64,000 bases of DNA from Mycolicibacterium sp. 018/SC-01/001 (GTDB lineage: Bacteria; Actinomycetota; Actinomycetes; Mycobacteriales; Mycobacteriaceae): positions 1-64,000 of the forward strand of contig NZ_VKAA01000015.1 of NCBI RefSeq assembly GCF_007096635.1, in the 5' to 3' direction. The notes under the pieces are model-generated. The model saw only the letters and a list, made by a program, of their open reading frames with translations. It did not search any database and had not been told where the DNA came from. Below are positions 1 to 8,670 of this stretch, piece by piece. The position numbers and the translations under genes are program-made. The number at the start of each line of letters is the position of its first letter. The stretch's first letter is position 1.

Positions 1-431
1 GGTCCGGGTGTCGGGCCCGGGCGCGGCGGGGCGGACGGGCTGGACGCCGAGGCGGCGGGAGCTGCCGGCGGGGCCTGCGTCGGCTGCGGGGCGGCCGGCG
101 GAGCGCTCGGTGCCGGCGGCGCGCTCGGTGCCGGCGCCGCGGGCGGGGCTGGCTGCGCGGCAGCCGGTGCCGACGGGCGCGGCCCGGGCCGGGGTCCCGG
201 CTTGGCGGGTGCAGCGGCGGCAGAACCGTTGCTGCCGTTACTGCCGCCAGAGGATCCGGCGCTGGATTTGGAGCCGCCGAACGACTCCCTCAACCGGCGG
301 GCGACAGGCGCCTCCACCGTGGACGACGCAGACTTGACGAACTCACCTTGTTCGCTCAAACGCGCCAGAACTTGCTTGCTTGTGACACCGAGTTCCTTCG
401 CCAACTCGTGCACGCGGGCCTTACCTGCCAC
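1..431 (-). CDS. infB: Translation initiation factor IF-2, N-terminal part (partial)
   Basis: IF-2 is the GTPase that brings initiator fMet-tRNA to the 30S subunit. Only the first ~143 residues are inside the window; the gene runs off the left edge. The start is the GTG at 431-429, with AGGAG five bases upstream. The protein opens VAGKARVHELAKEL, the helical IF2_N domain (about residues 1-50). A low-complexity linker follows, first Ser/Gly/Asn-rich, then Ala/Pro-rich, as in actinobacterial IF-2. The G domain is not visible. Gene order rimP-nusA-ylxR-infB on the minus strand is the classic nusA operon. Identity is from family knowledge plus the visible N-terminus. Confidence 0.93.
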   Translation of the reverse strand, partial: MAGKARVHELAKELGVTSKQVLARLSEQGEFVKSASSTVEAPVARRLRESFGGSKSSAGSSGGSNGSNGSAAAAPAKPGPRPGPRPSAPAAAQPAPPAAPAPSAPPAPSAPPAAPQPTQAPPAAPAASASSPSAPPRPGPTPG

Positions 432-532
432 TACATCTCCTGTCTGAGAGGCGACAGCGGTGGTGGGCGCCGCGCCTCGGGTTAGCTATGACGCATGGTC
501 ATCGGGACTTCACGGTGTGCTCATGTTCTTCG

Positions 533-913
533 CTACCTGTTCTCTTGCCCGGGTGTCTCGTGCGTTTCCAGTTCTGCGAAACGCTCGACCACCGCGGTGA
601 TGTCCGGTGAACCGGCGATCCGGAGCGCTCGGCCGAAGGCCCGCCGCCGCACCGCCTCGCGCAGACACCCTGGGTCGGGATGCAACCACGCACCCCGCCC
701 CGGAAGCCTCTTCGCCGCGTCGACGGTCACGGCCCTGGCGTGATTCCCAGAGCCCTTCCCGTGCTCGACGGCGACGACCCGAAGCAGATCGACGGCCAAC
801 TCTCGTCGCCGGCACCCGATACAGGTCCGCACCGGGCCCCCGGAGGGGTTGTGGCTGCTTCTCTGCGTCCGAGCCGACATCTCGCGCTGGATCACAGCTG
901 AGTCTACCGTCAC
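533..913 (-). CDS. ylxR: YlxR/DUF448 RNA-binding protein
   Basis: A 126-residue protein of the YlxR (DUF448) family, small nucleic-acid-binding proteins encoded between nusA and infB in many bacteria. The family signature RTCIGCRRR lies near residue 30 and is followed by the GRGAWLHPDPGCL motif. The first 12 residues may be annotation slack: an internal ATG (MSARTQRSS) at 880 is an alternative start. It sits 63 bp downstream of nusA and about 100 bp upstream of infB on the same strand, so co-transcription is likely. Its cellular role is unsettled in the family. Confidence 0.9.
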   Translation of the reverse strand: MTVDSAVIQREMSARTQRSSHNPSGGPVRTCIGCRRRELAVDLLRVVAVEHGKGSGNHARAVTVDAAKRLPGRGAWLHPDPGCLREAVRRRAFGRALRIAGSPDITAVVERFAELETHETPGQENR

Positions 914-976
914 GACATCCTCGAAAAGAAAATCGGCCTGCAGCGGTGCACCCGCCCCGCGCTCGGGGGCCGCTTC

Positions 977-2032
977 TTACTGCTCGCCCCCTGTGGGGTG
1001 GGCGGCGTCGGACCGCCGATCGGTGCGGTCGCGGCCGGCATCGGAGGACGCGTCGTCGCTGCGGATGTCGATGCGCCACCCCGTCAGCCGCGCCGCCAGC
1101 CGCGCGTTCTGCCCCTCCTTGCCGATGGCCAGCGAGAGTTGGAAATCCGGCACGATGACCCGCGCGGCCTTGGCCGCCTCGTCGATCACGGTCACCGAGA
1201 CGACCTTGGCCGGTGAGAGCGCGTTGGCGACGAACTTCGCCGGGTCCTCGTCGTAGTCGATGATGTCGATCTTCTCGCCCGACAGCTCGCTCATCACATT
1301 GCGCACCCGCTGGCCCATCGGCCCGATACACGCCCCCTTCGCGTTGAGCCCGGGCGCGCGCGACGCGACAGCGATCTTGCTGCGGTGCCCCGCCTCCCGC
1401 GCCACCGCGACGATGTCGACCGAACCGTCGGCGATCTCGGGCACTTCGAGGGAGAACAGCTTGCGCACGAGATTGGGATGGGTACGCGACAGCGTGATCA
1501 ACGGCTCGCGCGCGCCGCGGGAGACACCCACGACGTAGCACCGCAGCCGGTCGCCGTGTTCGTAACTCTCCCCGGGCACCTGTTCGGCGGCCGGAATCAC
1601 TCCTTCGGAGCCCTTGGTCTCGCTGCCCATCCGCACGACGACGAGGCCCCGCGCGTTGGCGCGGGCGTCGCGTTGGATCACGCCGGCCACGATGTCGCCC
1701 TCGCGCGCAGCGAACTCGCCGTAGTTCTTCTCGTTCTCCGCGTCGCGCAGCCGCTGCAGGATCACCTGGCGTGCCGTCGTCGCGGCGATCCGGCCGAAAC
1801 CCTCCGGAGTGTCGTCCCACTCGTGCAGCACGTTGCCGTCGGCGTCGGTCTGCCGCGCGATCACCTTGACCACGCCGGTCTTGCGGTCGACGTCGATGCG
1901 GGCGTCGGCCTCGTGCCCCTCGGTGTGCCGGTAGGCGGTCAGCAGAGCTGACTTGATGGTCTCGACGACCACGTCGACGGAGATCCCCTTGTCGGCCTCG
2001 ATCGCGTGCAGGGCGGCCATGTCGATGTTCAT
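977..2032 (-). CDS. nusA: Transcription termination/antitermination factor NusA
   Basis: NusA binds RNA polymerase and controls pausing, termination and rRNA antitermination. The 351-residue protein has the N-terminal polymerase-binding domain (about 1-105), an S1 domain (GDIVAGVIQR onward) and two KH domains. These carry GPMGQRVRNV and IGKEGQNARLAARLTGW. It lacks the C-terminal acidic repeats of the longer E. coli protein, which is normal for mycobacteria (about 350 residues). The ATG overlaps the rimP stop (ATGA), implying translational coupling. It ends in an Asp/Arg-rich tail. Confidence 0.97.
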   Translation of the reverse strand: MNIDMAALHAIEADKGISVDVVVETIKSALLTAYRHTEGHEADARIDVDRKTGVVKVIARQTDADGNVLHEWDDTPEGFGRIAATTARQVILQRLRDAENEKNYGEFAAREGDIVAGVIQRDARANARGLVVVRMGSETKGSEGVIPAAEQVPGESYEHGDRLRCYVVGVSRGAREPLITLSRTHPNLVRKLFSLEVPEIADGSVDIVAVAREAGHRSKIAVASRAPGLNAKGACIGPMGQRVRNVMSELSGEKIDIIDYDEDPAKFVANALSPAKVVSVTVIDEAAKAARVIVPDFQLSLAIGKEGQNARLAARLTGWRIDIRSDDASSDAGRDRTDRRSDAAHPTGGEQ

Positions 2033-2556
2033 TCACTGCGCCTTCCGGTCTGCCCCGCGAGCTCGAGCTCGCGCGGACTCGGTGGCGAAAACTCCACCTG
2101 GACAACAGCTTTGCTGATCTCATCGCGCGTGAGCTCACGCACGGACAGACTGCGGCGAGCGTCGCGCACCACGACGTCGACGGTGGTGCCGCGCAGTTCG
2201 CCCAGCCGGCCGGTCAGTGTCGAGCCGTCGGCCAGCGTCAGCTCCACCAGCCGGCCCCGGGCGCGGCGATAGTGCGTGTCGGTGCTCAGCGGTCTGTCCA
2301 CGCCCGGGGAGGTGACCTCGAGCACGTACGGCGGCGAGTCGAGATCGTCGAGAAGAGCCGAGGCCATCCGGGACAGTTCGGCGATCGCGTCGAGGTCGAG
2401 CCCCTCGTCGCCGTCGGCGACCACGGTCACCCTGGGCGGGCGTGCCGACCCGTCGACCACGACATCCTCGATGTCGTACCCGGCGCGCGCGAACTCATCG
2501 GCGAGCAGATCGATCACCTGTCGCTGCGACGGCAATCCCGCAGACCGCTCCGCCAC
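2029..2556 (-). CDS. rimP: Ribosome maturation factor RimP
   Basis: RimP assists 30S subunit maturation. The start chosen is the GTG at 2556 (VAERSAGLPSQRQVIDLL), with an AGGGAG ribosome-binding site just upstream; the open frame continues further but that extension has no family likeness. This gives 175 residues, the usual mycobacterial length. Two domains are visible: an N-terminal alpha/beta domain (GYDIEDVVVDG... LELTSPGVDRPL-like text, here EVTSPGVDRPL) and a C-terminal SH3-like domain ending near RRSE. It is first in the rimP-nusA-ylxR-infB run and divergent from the lipoprotein gene at 2714. Confidence 0.95.
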   Translation of the reverse strand: MAERSAGLPSQRQVIDLLADEFARAGYDIEDVVVDGSARPPRVTVVADGDEGLDLDAIAELSRMASALLDDLDSPPYVLEVTSPGVDRPLSTDTHYRRARGRLVELTLADGSTLTGRLGELRGTTVDVVVRDARRSLSVRELTRDEISKAVVQVEFSPPSPRELELAGQTGRRSE

Positions 2557-2713
2557 GGTGAGCTCCCTCGTCTTGAGTTGTCTCTCGTACTGGTCGAACG
2601 GGTCCCTACGATACGCCAGGCGGGCGGGTGCAACGACCAAAGCGCCAGTACGGAGGCATCGCGGGCGGCATCGGCCGCCCGTCGACCCGGAGGGGCGGTT
2701 TCGCAGTGGCAGG

Positions 2714-3238
2714 ATGTGGCACGTGCCGAGCCGTCCGCCGACCCTGCGCCGCCGAGACGTGTTGGCCGGCCTCGTCCTCCTCACCGCCGTCGCGGCGACG
2801 GCCTGCGGCGCGCCACCGCCGCCGCCGGACCTCGACGACCTGACCACCGCGCTCGATCGGGCGCGATCGGACAGCCGACTGGCCGGCCAGGCCGCCGCAG
2901 CGGTCAGGGGCCGCGCCGCGGCGACGCTGACCGAGATCGCGCAGCTGCGCTCCGCCCATGCGCAGGCGCTGTCGGACGAGATCGTCCGGCTGACCGGTCA
3001 GGCCGCGCCGGGCACCGGTGTGACGGTGACGACCTCGGCGAGCCCGGCGGCGGGCGCGCCTGAACCTCCGCCGCCCACCGCCGACGACGTCAGCGGCGCG
3101 TTGCGGGCGTCGGCGGACAGCGCATCGCATTCCGCGGCGGCGCTGTCGGGCTACCGTGCCGGTCTGCTCGCCTCGATCGCGGCGGCCTGCACGGCCGCCT
3201 ACACCGTGGCGCTGGCCTCGCCGGGTGGTGCGCAGTGA
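2714..3238 (+). CDS. Putative Tat-type lipoprotein of the rimP-proS interval
   Basis: A 174-residue Ala-rich secreted protein of unknown function, positional counterpart of M. tuberculosis Rv2843 (from memory). The N-terminus has a twin-arginine-like motif (LRRRDVLAG, residues 11-19), a hydrophobic stretch, and Cys31 in a lipobox-like ATAC context, so export and lipidation are likely. The mature part is mostly helical, Ala-rich and Pro-rich near the middle. The ATG at 2714 is chosen; a GTG at 2723 is an alternative. Its last bases overlap the GTG of the next gene (GTGA), so the two are coupled. Confidence 0.75.
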   Translation: MWHVPSRPPTLRRRDVLAGLVLLTAVAATACGAPPPPPDLDDLTTALDRARSDSRLAGQAAAAVRGRAAATLTEIAQLRSAHAQALSDEIVRLTGQAAPGTGVTVTTSASPAAGAPEPPPPTADDVSGALRASADSASHSAAALSGYRAGLLASIAAACTAAYTVALASPGGAQ

Positions 3239-3708
3239 CCACTCCGAACACACCGAGCCCGACCACCCGGCCCGCCGATCCGGCGCTGGGCGCGCTGTTC
3301 GACGCGGTCGCCGTCGAACACGCGACGATCTACGGATACGGGCTGGTGTCGGCGCACTCCACGCCCGAGGACAACAGCCTGGTCGCGGACTCGATGGCCG
3401 AACACCGGGCCAGGCGCGAAGCCGCGATCGTCCTGCTCCATGACACCGGCGGCGCCGTTCCGCTGCCGGCGGCGGGGTACTCGATGCCCTCGGAGGTCGA
3501 CACCCCCGGCCAGGCCGCAGCGCTCGCGGTGCGCATGGAGGAAGACGCCGCGACGGCGTGGCGTGCGGTCGTCGAGCAGGCGACCGATGAGAAGGTCCGC
3601 GCGTTCGGCGTGGCGGCGATGCTCGAGACCGCCGTCACCGCGGCACGGTGGCGTGGCATCGCGGGAAAGAGACCCGTCATCGTGCCGTTCCCCGGCGGCT
3701 CCGAGTAG
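3235..3708 (+). CDS. DUF4439 ferritin-like domain protein
   Basis: A 157-residue protein of the DUF4439 family, predicted four-helix ferritin-like fold, counterpart of Rv2844 (from memory). Recognisable text includes LFDAVAVEHATIYGYGL near residue 25 and AEHRARREA near 63. Glu/His residues in these helices resemble metal-site positions of the fold, but metal binding is not established. No signal peptide is visible. The GTG start overlaps the stop of the upstream lipoprotein gene, so the pair probably acts together. It converges on proS with a 3-bp gap. Confidence 0.8.
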   Translation: MTTPNTPSPTTRPADPALGALFDAVAVEHATIYGYGLVSAHSTPEDNSLVADSMAEHRARREAAIVLLHDTGGAVPLPAAGYSMPSEVDTPGQAAALAVRMEEDAATAWRAVVEQATDEKVRAFGVAAMLETAVTAARWRGIAGKRPVIVPFPGGSE

Positions 3709-3711
3709 CCC

Positions 3712-5454
3712 TCAGCGAATCGCGGCGAGGATCTCCTCGGTCGCCGACGATGCGGCGACGTCCCGCTTCTCGCCGCTGAACCGGTCCCGCAGCTCCACGA
3801 CCCCGTCACCCCAGCCGCGGCCCACCACGACGATCCACGGCACACCGAGTAGTTCCGCGTCCTTGAACTTCACTCCCGGCGACGCGCTGCGGTCGTCGAG
3901 CAGCACGTCGACCCCCAGCCGGTCCAGGTCGGCGGCCAGCTCGGTCGCGCCGGTGCGCGCCTCGGCGTCCTTGTTGGCGATCACCACGTGCACGTCGAAC
4001 GGTGCCACCGACGCCGGCCACCGCAGACCCAGCTCGTCGTGCTGCTGCTCGGCGATCACCGCCACCAGCCGCGACACCCCGATCCCGTAGCTGCCCATCG
4101 TCAGCCGCACCGGTTTGCCGTCCTCGCCGAGGACGTCGGCGGAGAACGCGTCGGCGTACTTGCGACCCAGCTGGAAGACGTGGCCGATCTCGATGCCGCG
4201 GGCGGCCACCAGCGGACCGGCACCGTCGGGCGACGGGTCGCCCTCGCGCACCTCGGCGGCCTCGATCGTGCCGTCGGGCACGAAGTCCCGGCCCGCGACG
4301 AGATCCACGACGTGCTTGCCCTTCTCGTCGGCACCGGTGATCCACGCGGTGCCGTCCACCACGCGCGGGTCGACCAGATAACGAACCCCGTTGGCCAACA
4401 AGCCTTTCGGTCCGATGTACCCCTTCTTCAAGAACGGGTGCCTCGCGAAATCCGCGTCGTCGAGCATCGCGAACTCGGCAGGCTCCAGCGCCGCGCCGAG
4501 CCGCTTCTCGTCGACCTCCCGATCCCCCGGCACGCCGACCGCCAGCAGCTCCCAATCACCGCCGGGCACCCGGGTTTTCATCAACACGTTCTTCAGCGTG
4601 TCCGCCGCAGTCACCGTCCGGCCCAGATCGGCGGAGTTGGCCCAGTCGACGAGAGTCGCGATCGTCGGGGTGTCACCCGTGTCGTAGACGGTCGCCTCGG
4701 GCAGGCCCTCGAACGGGATCGAGTCCGGAACGGCGGTGATGACGGCCTCGACGTTGGCGGCGTAGCCGGACTCCGCGCAGCGCACGTACGTGTCCTCACC
4801 GACCTCGCTCTCGGCCAGGAACTCCTCCGAGGCGCTGCCGCCCATCGCGCCGGACACCGCCGACACGATCACGTAGCGCACGGCGAGGCGGGCGAAGATC
4901 CGCTGGTAGGCCTCGCGGTGGGCGTGGTAGGCGGTCTTGAGTCCGTCGTCGTCGATGTCGAACGAATACGAGTCCTTCATCAGGAACTCGCGCCCGCGGA
5001 GGATGCCGGCGCGCGGACGCGCCTCGTCGCGGTACTTGTTCTGGATCTGGAACAGGATCAGCGGGAAGTCCTTGTACGACGAGTACTCGCCCTTGACCGT
5101 GAGGGTGAACATCTCCTCGTGGGTCGGGCCGAGCAGATAGTCGTTCTCGCGACGGTCCTTCAACCGGAACAGCGTGTCCCCGTACTCCGTCCACCGGGCA
5201 GTCGTCTCGTACGGTGCGCGGGGCAGCAGTGCGGGGAAGAGGATCTCCTGTCCGCCGATCGCGGTCATCTCGTCGCGGACGATCGCCTCGATCTTGCGGA
5301 GCACCTTGAGTCCGAGGGGCAGCCAGCTGTACAGCCCGGGGCCGACCGGCCGGACGTAGCCGGCCCTGATCAGCAGCTTGTGGCTCGGCACTTCGGCGTC
5401 GGCCGGGTCGTCGCGCAGGGTGCGCAGGAACAGCTCGGACATGCGGGTGATCAC
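3712..5454 (-). CDS. proS: Prolyl-tRNA synthetase, bacterial type
   Basis: Class II aminoacyl-tRNA synthetase that charges tRNA-Pro. The 580-residue protein starts at GTG 5454 (VITRMSELFLRTLRDDP) behind AAGGTGG. Class II motifs are visible: the motif 2 region FQIQNKYRDEARPR and motif 3 TMGSYGIGVSRLVAV. Between them lies the bacterial editing/insertion domain (GPTHEEMF... GGSASEEF region onward). The C-terminal anticodon-binding domain follows (FDVHVVIANKD...). Length and order are normal for the bacterial type. It is the first of a long minus-strand series but is separated from the upstream MFS gene by about 22 bp. Confidence 0.97.
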   Translation of the reverse strand: MITRMSELFLRTLRDDPADAEVPSHKLLIRAGYVRPVGPGLYSWLPLGLKVLRKIEAIVRDEMTAIGGQEILFPALLPRAPYETTARWTEYGDTLFRLKDRRENDYLLGPTHEEMFTLTVKGEYSSYKDFPLILFQIQNKYRDEARPRAGILRGREFLMKDSYSFDIDDDGLKTAYHAHREAYQRIFARLAVRYVIVSAVSGAMGGSASEEFLAESEVGEDTYVRCAESGYAANVEAVITAVPDSIPFEGLPEATVYDTGDTPTIATLVDWANSADLGRTVTAADTLKNVLMKTRVPGGDWELLAVGVPGDREVDEKRLGAALEPAEFAMLDDADFARHPFLKKGYIGPKGLLANGVRYLVDPRVVDGTAWITGADEKGKHVVDLVAGRDFVPDGTIEAAEVREGDPSPDGAGPLVAARGIEIGHVFQLGRKYADAFSADVLGEDGKPVRLTMGSYGIGVSRLVAVIAEQQHDELGLRWPASVAPFDVHVVIANKDAEARTGATELAADLDRLGVDVLLDDRSASPGVKFKDAELLGVPWIVVVGRGWGDGVVELRDRFSGEKRDVAASSATEEILAAIR

Positions 5455-5476
5455 AGCCGACCACCTTAGGCGATAC

Positions 5477-6946
5477 CTACAGCTCCCCCGCCTCCACGGC
5501 TTCGCGGGTCTCGCGGGCCCGGGCGATGTCGCGCGCGGAGTAGCCGATGAACAGCGCCGCGACGCCGACCAGGATCGCGATCGCGGCCACCCACAGCAGC
5601 GCGTAGGTGTAACCGTGCCCGAGCGCGTCGAGTTGGGCGGGCGTCATGTTCTTCACCGGTCCCGTGGTGCCGCCCAGGTACAGCGTCCGGGACACCTGCA
5701 CCGCCTGGACCACCACCAGCACCAGCGGGCCCCCGAGGTTGAACACCATCAGCGTGACCGACGACAGTGATCCGATCTCGCGGGCGGGCACGTTGGCCAG
5801 CAGGCACAGCGGCAGGATCACCGAGATCACCCCGATGCCGAGCCCCCCGACCACGATCGGAACGAACAGGTCGGGGAAGTACGGCACGAACCGGTCCAGC
5901 GTCGAGCCGTAGAGCATGGCCAGCAGCACCAGCACGCCGCCGCCGAGGATCACCCAGCGCGGCGCGATGCGGGGCGCGACGACCGTGGCGATCACGTTGC
6001 CGACGACGAAGGCCGCCGCGAACGGCAGGAAGCTTATTCCGGCCCGTAACGGAGAATAGCCGAGCACGTCCTGGACGAGCAGGCCGATCATCACCGACAG
6101 GGTCAGCATGACGCCGCCGGCCAGGAAGTAGGCCGCGAACGACGCGACGCGGTGCCGGCTGTCGAAGATCGTCAGCGGCACCAGGGGGTTGTCGGCGCCG
6201 CGCTCGTCGAGCAGGAACGCGACGAAGAAGACCACGGCGGCCACAGCGGCCCCGATCACCCACGGGTCAGCCCAGCCCAGGGCAGGACCCTGCGTGAAGA
6301 CCAGGACCGCCGACGTGCACGCCAGGGTCGCCAGCAGCGCGCCGGTGATGTCCAGCTTGATGCGTTCGAGGTGGGTCTCGGCGAGCCGGAACACCGCGAT
6401 CGCGATGATCACGATGCCGATCGGGACGTTGACCAGGAACGCCAGCCGCCAGGAGATGCCGGTGACGGCTCCACCGAGGACGAGCCCGAGGACCGAGCCG
6501 AGTCCTTGCATGGCGGCCGACACCGCGAGCGCGCGATTGCGGGGTTGCCCGACGGCATAGGTGGTGGCGACGAGCGCCAGACCGGTGGGGGCGGCCACCG
6601 CCGCGCCGATGCCCTGGACCGCGCGAGCCACGACGAGCGTGGCTTCGTCGTCGGCCAGACCGCAGACCAGGGACGCGATCGTGAATACGCCGACCCCGGA
6701 CAGGAACGCCCGTTTGTGGCCGACGGCGTCACCGATCCGGCCGCCGAGCAGCAGCAGGCCGCCGAAAGCCAGCACGTAGGCGGTGATCACCCAGCTCTTG
6801 CCCGCGTCGGAGAGGCCGAGGTCGGCCTGCATGCGCGGCAGCGCGACGATCACGATGGTCCCGTCGAGCGTCGCCATCAGCTGCATGCCGGTGATCGCGA
6901 CGACCGCGATGCCCAACGAGGACGCCAGCGGGGCCCGGGAGGACAT
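5477..6946 (-). CDS. EfpA-like MFS efflux transporter (second copy)
   Basis: A 489-residue major facilitator superfamily protein of the 14-helix drug:H+ antiporter (DHA2/EfpA-QacA) type, in the cytoplasmic membrane. The motif A loop GGRIGDAVGHKR lies between TM2 and TM3, followed by ARAVQGIGAAVAAPTG and the motif-C-like stretch GSVLGLVLGGAVTG. It aligns along its whole length with the neighbouring EfpA at 7028-8632 (shared MQLMATLD/MQLLATMD, SWVITAYVL, LYGSTLD, RTLYLGGT, GYTYALLWVAA), so the pair arose by tandem duplication. It lacks the long cytoplasmic N-terminal tail of that copy. A 13-bp inverted repeat separates the two genes. Substrate unknown. Confidence 0.88.
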   Translation of the reverse strand: MSSRAPLASSLGIAVVAITGMQLMATLDGTIVIVALPRMQADLGLSDAGKSWVITAYVLAFGGLLLLGGRIGDAVGHKRAFLSGVGVFTIASLVCGLADDEATLVVARAVQGIGAAVAAPTGLALVATTYAVGQPRNRALAVSAAMQGLGSVLGLVLGGAVTGISWRLAFLVNVPIGIVIIAIAVFRLAETHLERIKLDITGALLATLACTSAVLVFTQGPALGWADPWVIGAAVAAVVFFVAFLLDERGADNPLVPLTIFDSRHRVASFAAYFLAGGVMLTLSVMIGLLVQDVLGYSPLRAGISFLPFAAAFVVGNVIATVVAPRIAPRWVILGGGVLVLLAMLYGSTLDRFVPYFPDLFVPIVVGGLGIGVISVILPLCLLANVPAREIGSLSSVTLMVFNLGGPLVLVVVQAVQVSRTLYLGGTTGPVKNMTPAQLDALGHGYTYALLWVAAIAILVGVAALFIGYSARDIARARETREAVEAGEL

Positions 6947-6968
6947 GGTTGGCCACCCTACCGGTGAA

Positions 6969-7019
6969 CGATTTCGGCGTGCTTATCGCCGCTGAGCGCA
7001 GACGATCACGCCGAAATCG
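6969..7019. terminator. 13-bp perfect inverted repeat between the two efpA copies
   Basis: CGATTTCGGCGTG at 6969-6981 is repeated as its exact reverse complement at 7007-7019. The 25-base loop itself contains ATCG...CGAT. It lies in the 81-bp gap after the upstream efpA (stop 7028) and before the second copy (start 6946). A stem of this strength could end or attenuate transcription between the two pumps, or be a dispersed hairpin element. There is no U-tract, so a canonical intrinsic terminator is not proved. Confidence 0.55.
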
Positions 7020-7027
7020 CGGTCGAG

Positions 7028-8632
7028 CTAAAGCTCTCCGGCGTCGATCGCGTCCTTGACTTCCTGCGCGTGCGCCACCTGTTCAGCGGTGTAGCGGATG
7101 AACAGGGCCACCGCGCCGACCACGACGGCGACCGCGGCCACCCACAGCAGGCCGTAGGTGTAGCCCTGGTCCAGGGCGTGCAGCTGCGCCGGATTCATGT
7201 CCTTGACCGGGCCGTTGGTGCCGCCCAGGTAGAGCGTGCGCGACGTGATGACGGCCTGGATGATCGCCAGCACGACCGGACCGCCGAGGTTCTGGAGCAT
7301 CAGCGCGATCGCCGACACGGGGCCGATCTGGTCGAAGCCGACCCCCGCGATCGCCGAGATCATCAGCGGGACCACGATCATGCCGATGCCGAAACCACCG
7401 ACGGTGATGGGCAGCACGAGGTTCGGGAAGTACGGGATGTTGGCATCGAGGGTCGAGCCGTAGAGCATCGCGGCCAACACCAGCACGCCGCCGCCGATCA
7501 CCAGGATGCGGGGCTGGAACTTCGACACCAGCGCCGACGACACACCGAGGCCGATGCCCAGCGCGATGACGAACGGGATGAAGCCGACACCGGCGCGCAG
7601 CGCGCTGTATCCCATGATGTCCTGCACGTACAGCCCGATCAGCACGGTCAGCGTGAACATCACGCCGCCCGCGAGGAAGACCGCGGCGAAGGTCGCCACG
7701 CGGTTGCTGTCACGGAACAGTTCGAACGGGACGACGGGGTTCTCCGCGGTCCTCTCGACCCACAGGAACGCCAGGCCGCAGAAGATTGCCACGACGCCCG
7801 AGCCGATCGTGATCGGCGAGACCCAGCCGGCCTCCGGGCCCATCGAGAACGCGAACACCGCGGCGGTACAACCCAGCGTCGCCAGCAGCGCGCCGGTGGC
7901 GTCGAGCTTGAGGCGTTCACGGTTGGTCTCGCGCAGCGTGGTGCGGGCGAGGTAGATCATCAGGATTCCGACCGGGACGTTGACCAGGAAGGCCAGCCGC
8001 CAGGACACCTCGGTGAGCGCTCCGCCGACCACCAGGCCCGTCACCGAGCCGACACCGGTCATCGCAGCGAACACCGCCGTTGCGGCATTACGGGCCGGCC
8101 CCTTCGGGAACGTGGTGGCGATCAGAGCCAGCGCGGTCGGCGATGCGATCGCAGCGCCCACGCCCTGCAGCAGGCGGGCGATGACCAGCGTCGCCTCGTC
8201 CCACGCGATGCCGCAGAGGATCGAGGCGATCGTGAATAGGGCGACGCCGACGATGAACGTCCGTTTGCGCCCGATGGTGTCGCCGAGGCGGCCACCGAGG
8301 AGCATCAGGCCGCCGAACGTCAGCACGTAGGCGGTGATGACCCAGCTGCGGCCGGCGTCGGAAAGGCTGAGTTCGTCCTGGATCTTGGGGAGCGCCACGA
8401 TGGCGACCGTGCTGTCCATCGTGGCGAGGAGCTGCATGCCGCCGATGGCGATGACCGCGGCGATGAAGCGCCGCGACGGCAGCCATGCCGGCGTCTTGGG
8501 GAATCGCGAGCCGGCGGCCCCATCCGAGGTGGCCCTGATGCGAGCCGGCAGAGCCCGGTTGGCGCCCCGCTGCCCCTTGCCTTCGGCATCCCGTTGGATG
8601 GCAGCACGCTCTGCGTCGTTGAGAGCCGTCAT
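7028..8632 (-). CDS. efpA: EfpA-family MFS efflux pump
   Basis: A 534-residue, 14-helix MFS exporter matching mycobacterial EfpA, which in M. tuberculosis is induced by isoniazid and also precedes proS downstream of cysG. Residues 1-55 form a charged cytoplasmic tail. The TM region starts at RRFIAAVIAIGGMQLLATMD. Motif A reads GGRLGDTIGRKR, and GVGSVTGLVVGGALT carries the motif-C-like glycines. The C-terminus is ...EVKDAIDAGEL, shared in pattern with the second copy. The start ATG at 8632 lies only 34 bp from the cysG stop, in an AT-rich stretch with a CTTAA-N7-TTAAG repeat that may hold its promoter. Confidence 0.92.
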   Translation of the reverse strand: MTALNDAERAAIQRDAEGKGQRGANRALPARIRATSDGAAGSRFPKTPAWLPSRRFIAAVIAIGGMQLLATMDSTVAIVALPKIQDELSLSDAGRSWVITAYVLTFGGLMLLGGRLGDTIGRKRTFIVGVALFTIASILCGIAWDEATLVIARLLQGVGAAIASPTALALIATTFPKGPARNAATAVFAAMTGVGSVTGLVVGGALTEVSWRLAFLVNVPVGILMIYLARTTLRETNRERLKLDATGALLATLGCTAAVFAFSMGPEAGWVSPITIGSGVVAIFCGLAFLWVERTAENPVVPFELFRDSNRVATFAAVFLAGGVMFTLTVLIGLYVQDIMGYSALRAGVGFIPFVIALGIGLGVSSALVSKFQPRILVIGGGVLVLAAMLYGSTLDANIPYFPNLVLPITVGGFGIGMIVVPLMISAIAGVGFDQIGPVSAIALMLQNLGGPVVLAIIQAVITSRTLYLGGTNGPVKDMNPAQLHALDQGYTYGLLWVAAVAVVVGAVALFIRYTAEQVAHAQEVKDAIDAGEL

Positions 8633-8653
8633 GACAAGTTACCTTACCGTACT

Positions 8654-8670
8654 CTTAATATCTCTTTAAG
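8654..8670. promoter_or_regulatory. CTTAA-N7-TTAAG repeat upstream of efpA
   Basis: CTTAA at 8654-8658 and TTAAG at 8666-8670 form a perfect 5-bp inverted repeat. It sits inside an unusually AT-rich 40-bp patch between the efpA start and the cysG stop and overlaps the cysG TAA. The position fits an operator or promoter element for efpA. Short and unproved. Confidence 0.3.

Noticed and set aside
435..515. ATGAC-N5-GTCAT repeat near 487-501 as an operator of infB
   Set aside because: Only five bases per arm, inside an operon where transcription comes from far upstream.
2029..2847. Longer rimP starting at 2847
   Set aside because: The extra N-terminal part has no RimP likeness and overlaps the divergent lipoprotein gene; GTG 2556 has a good ribosome-binding site.
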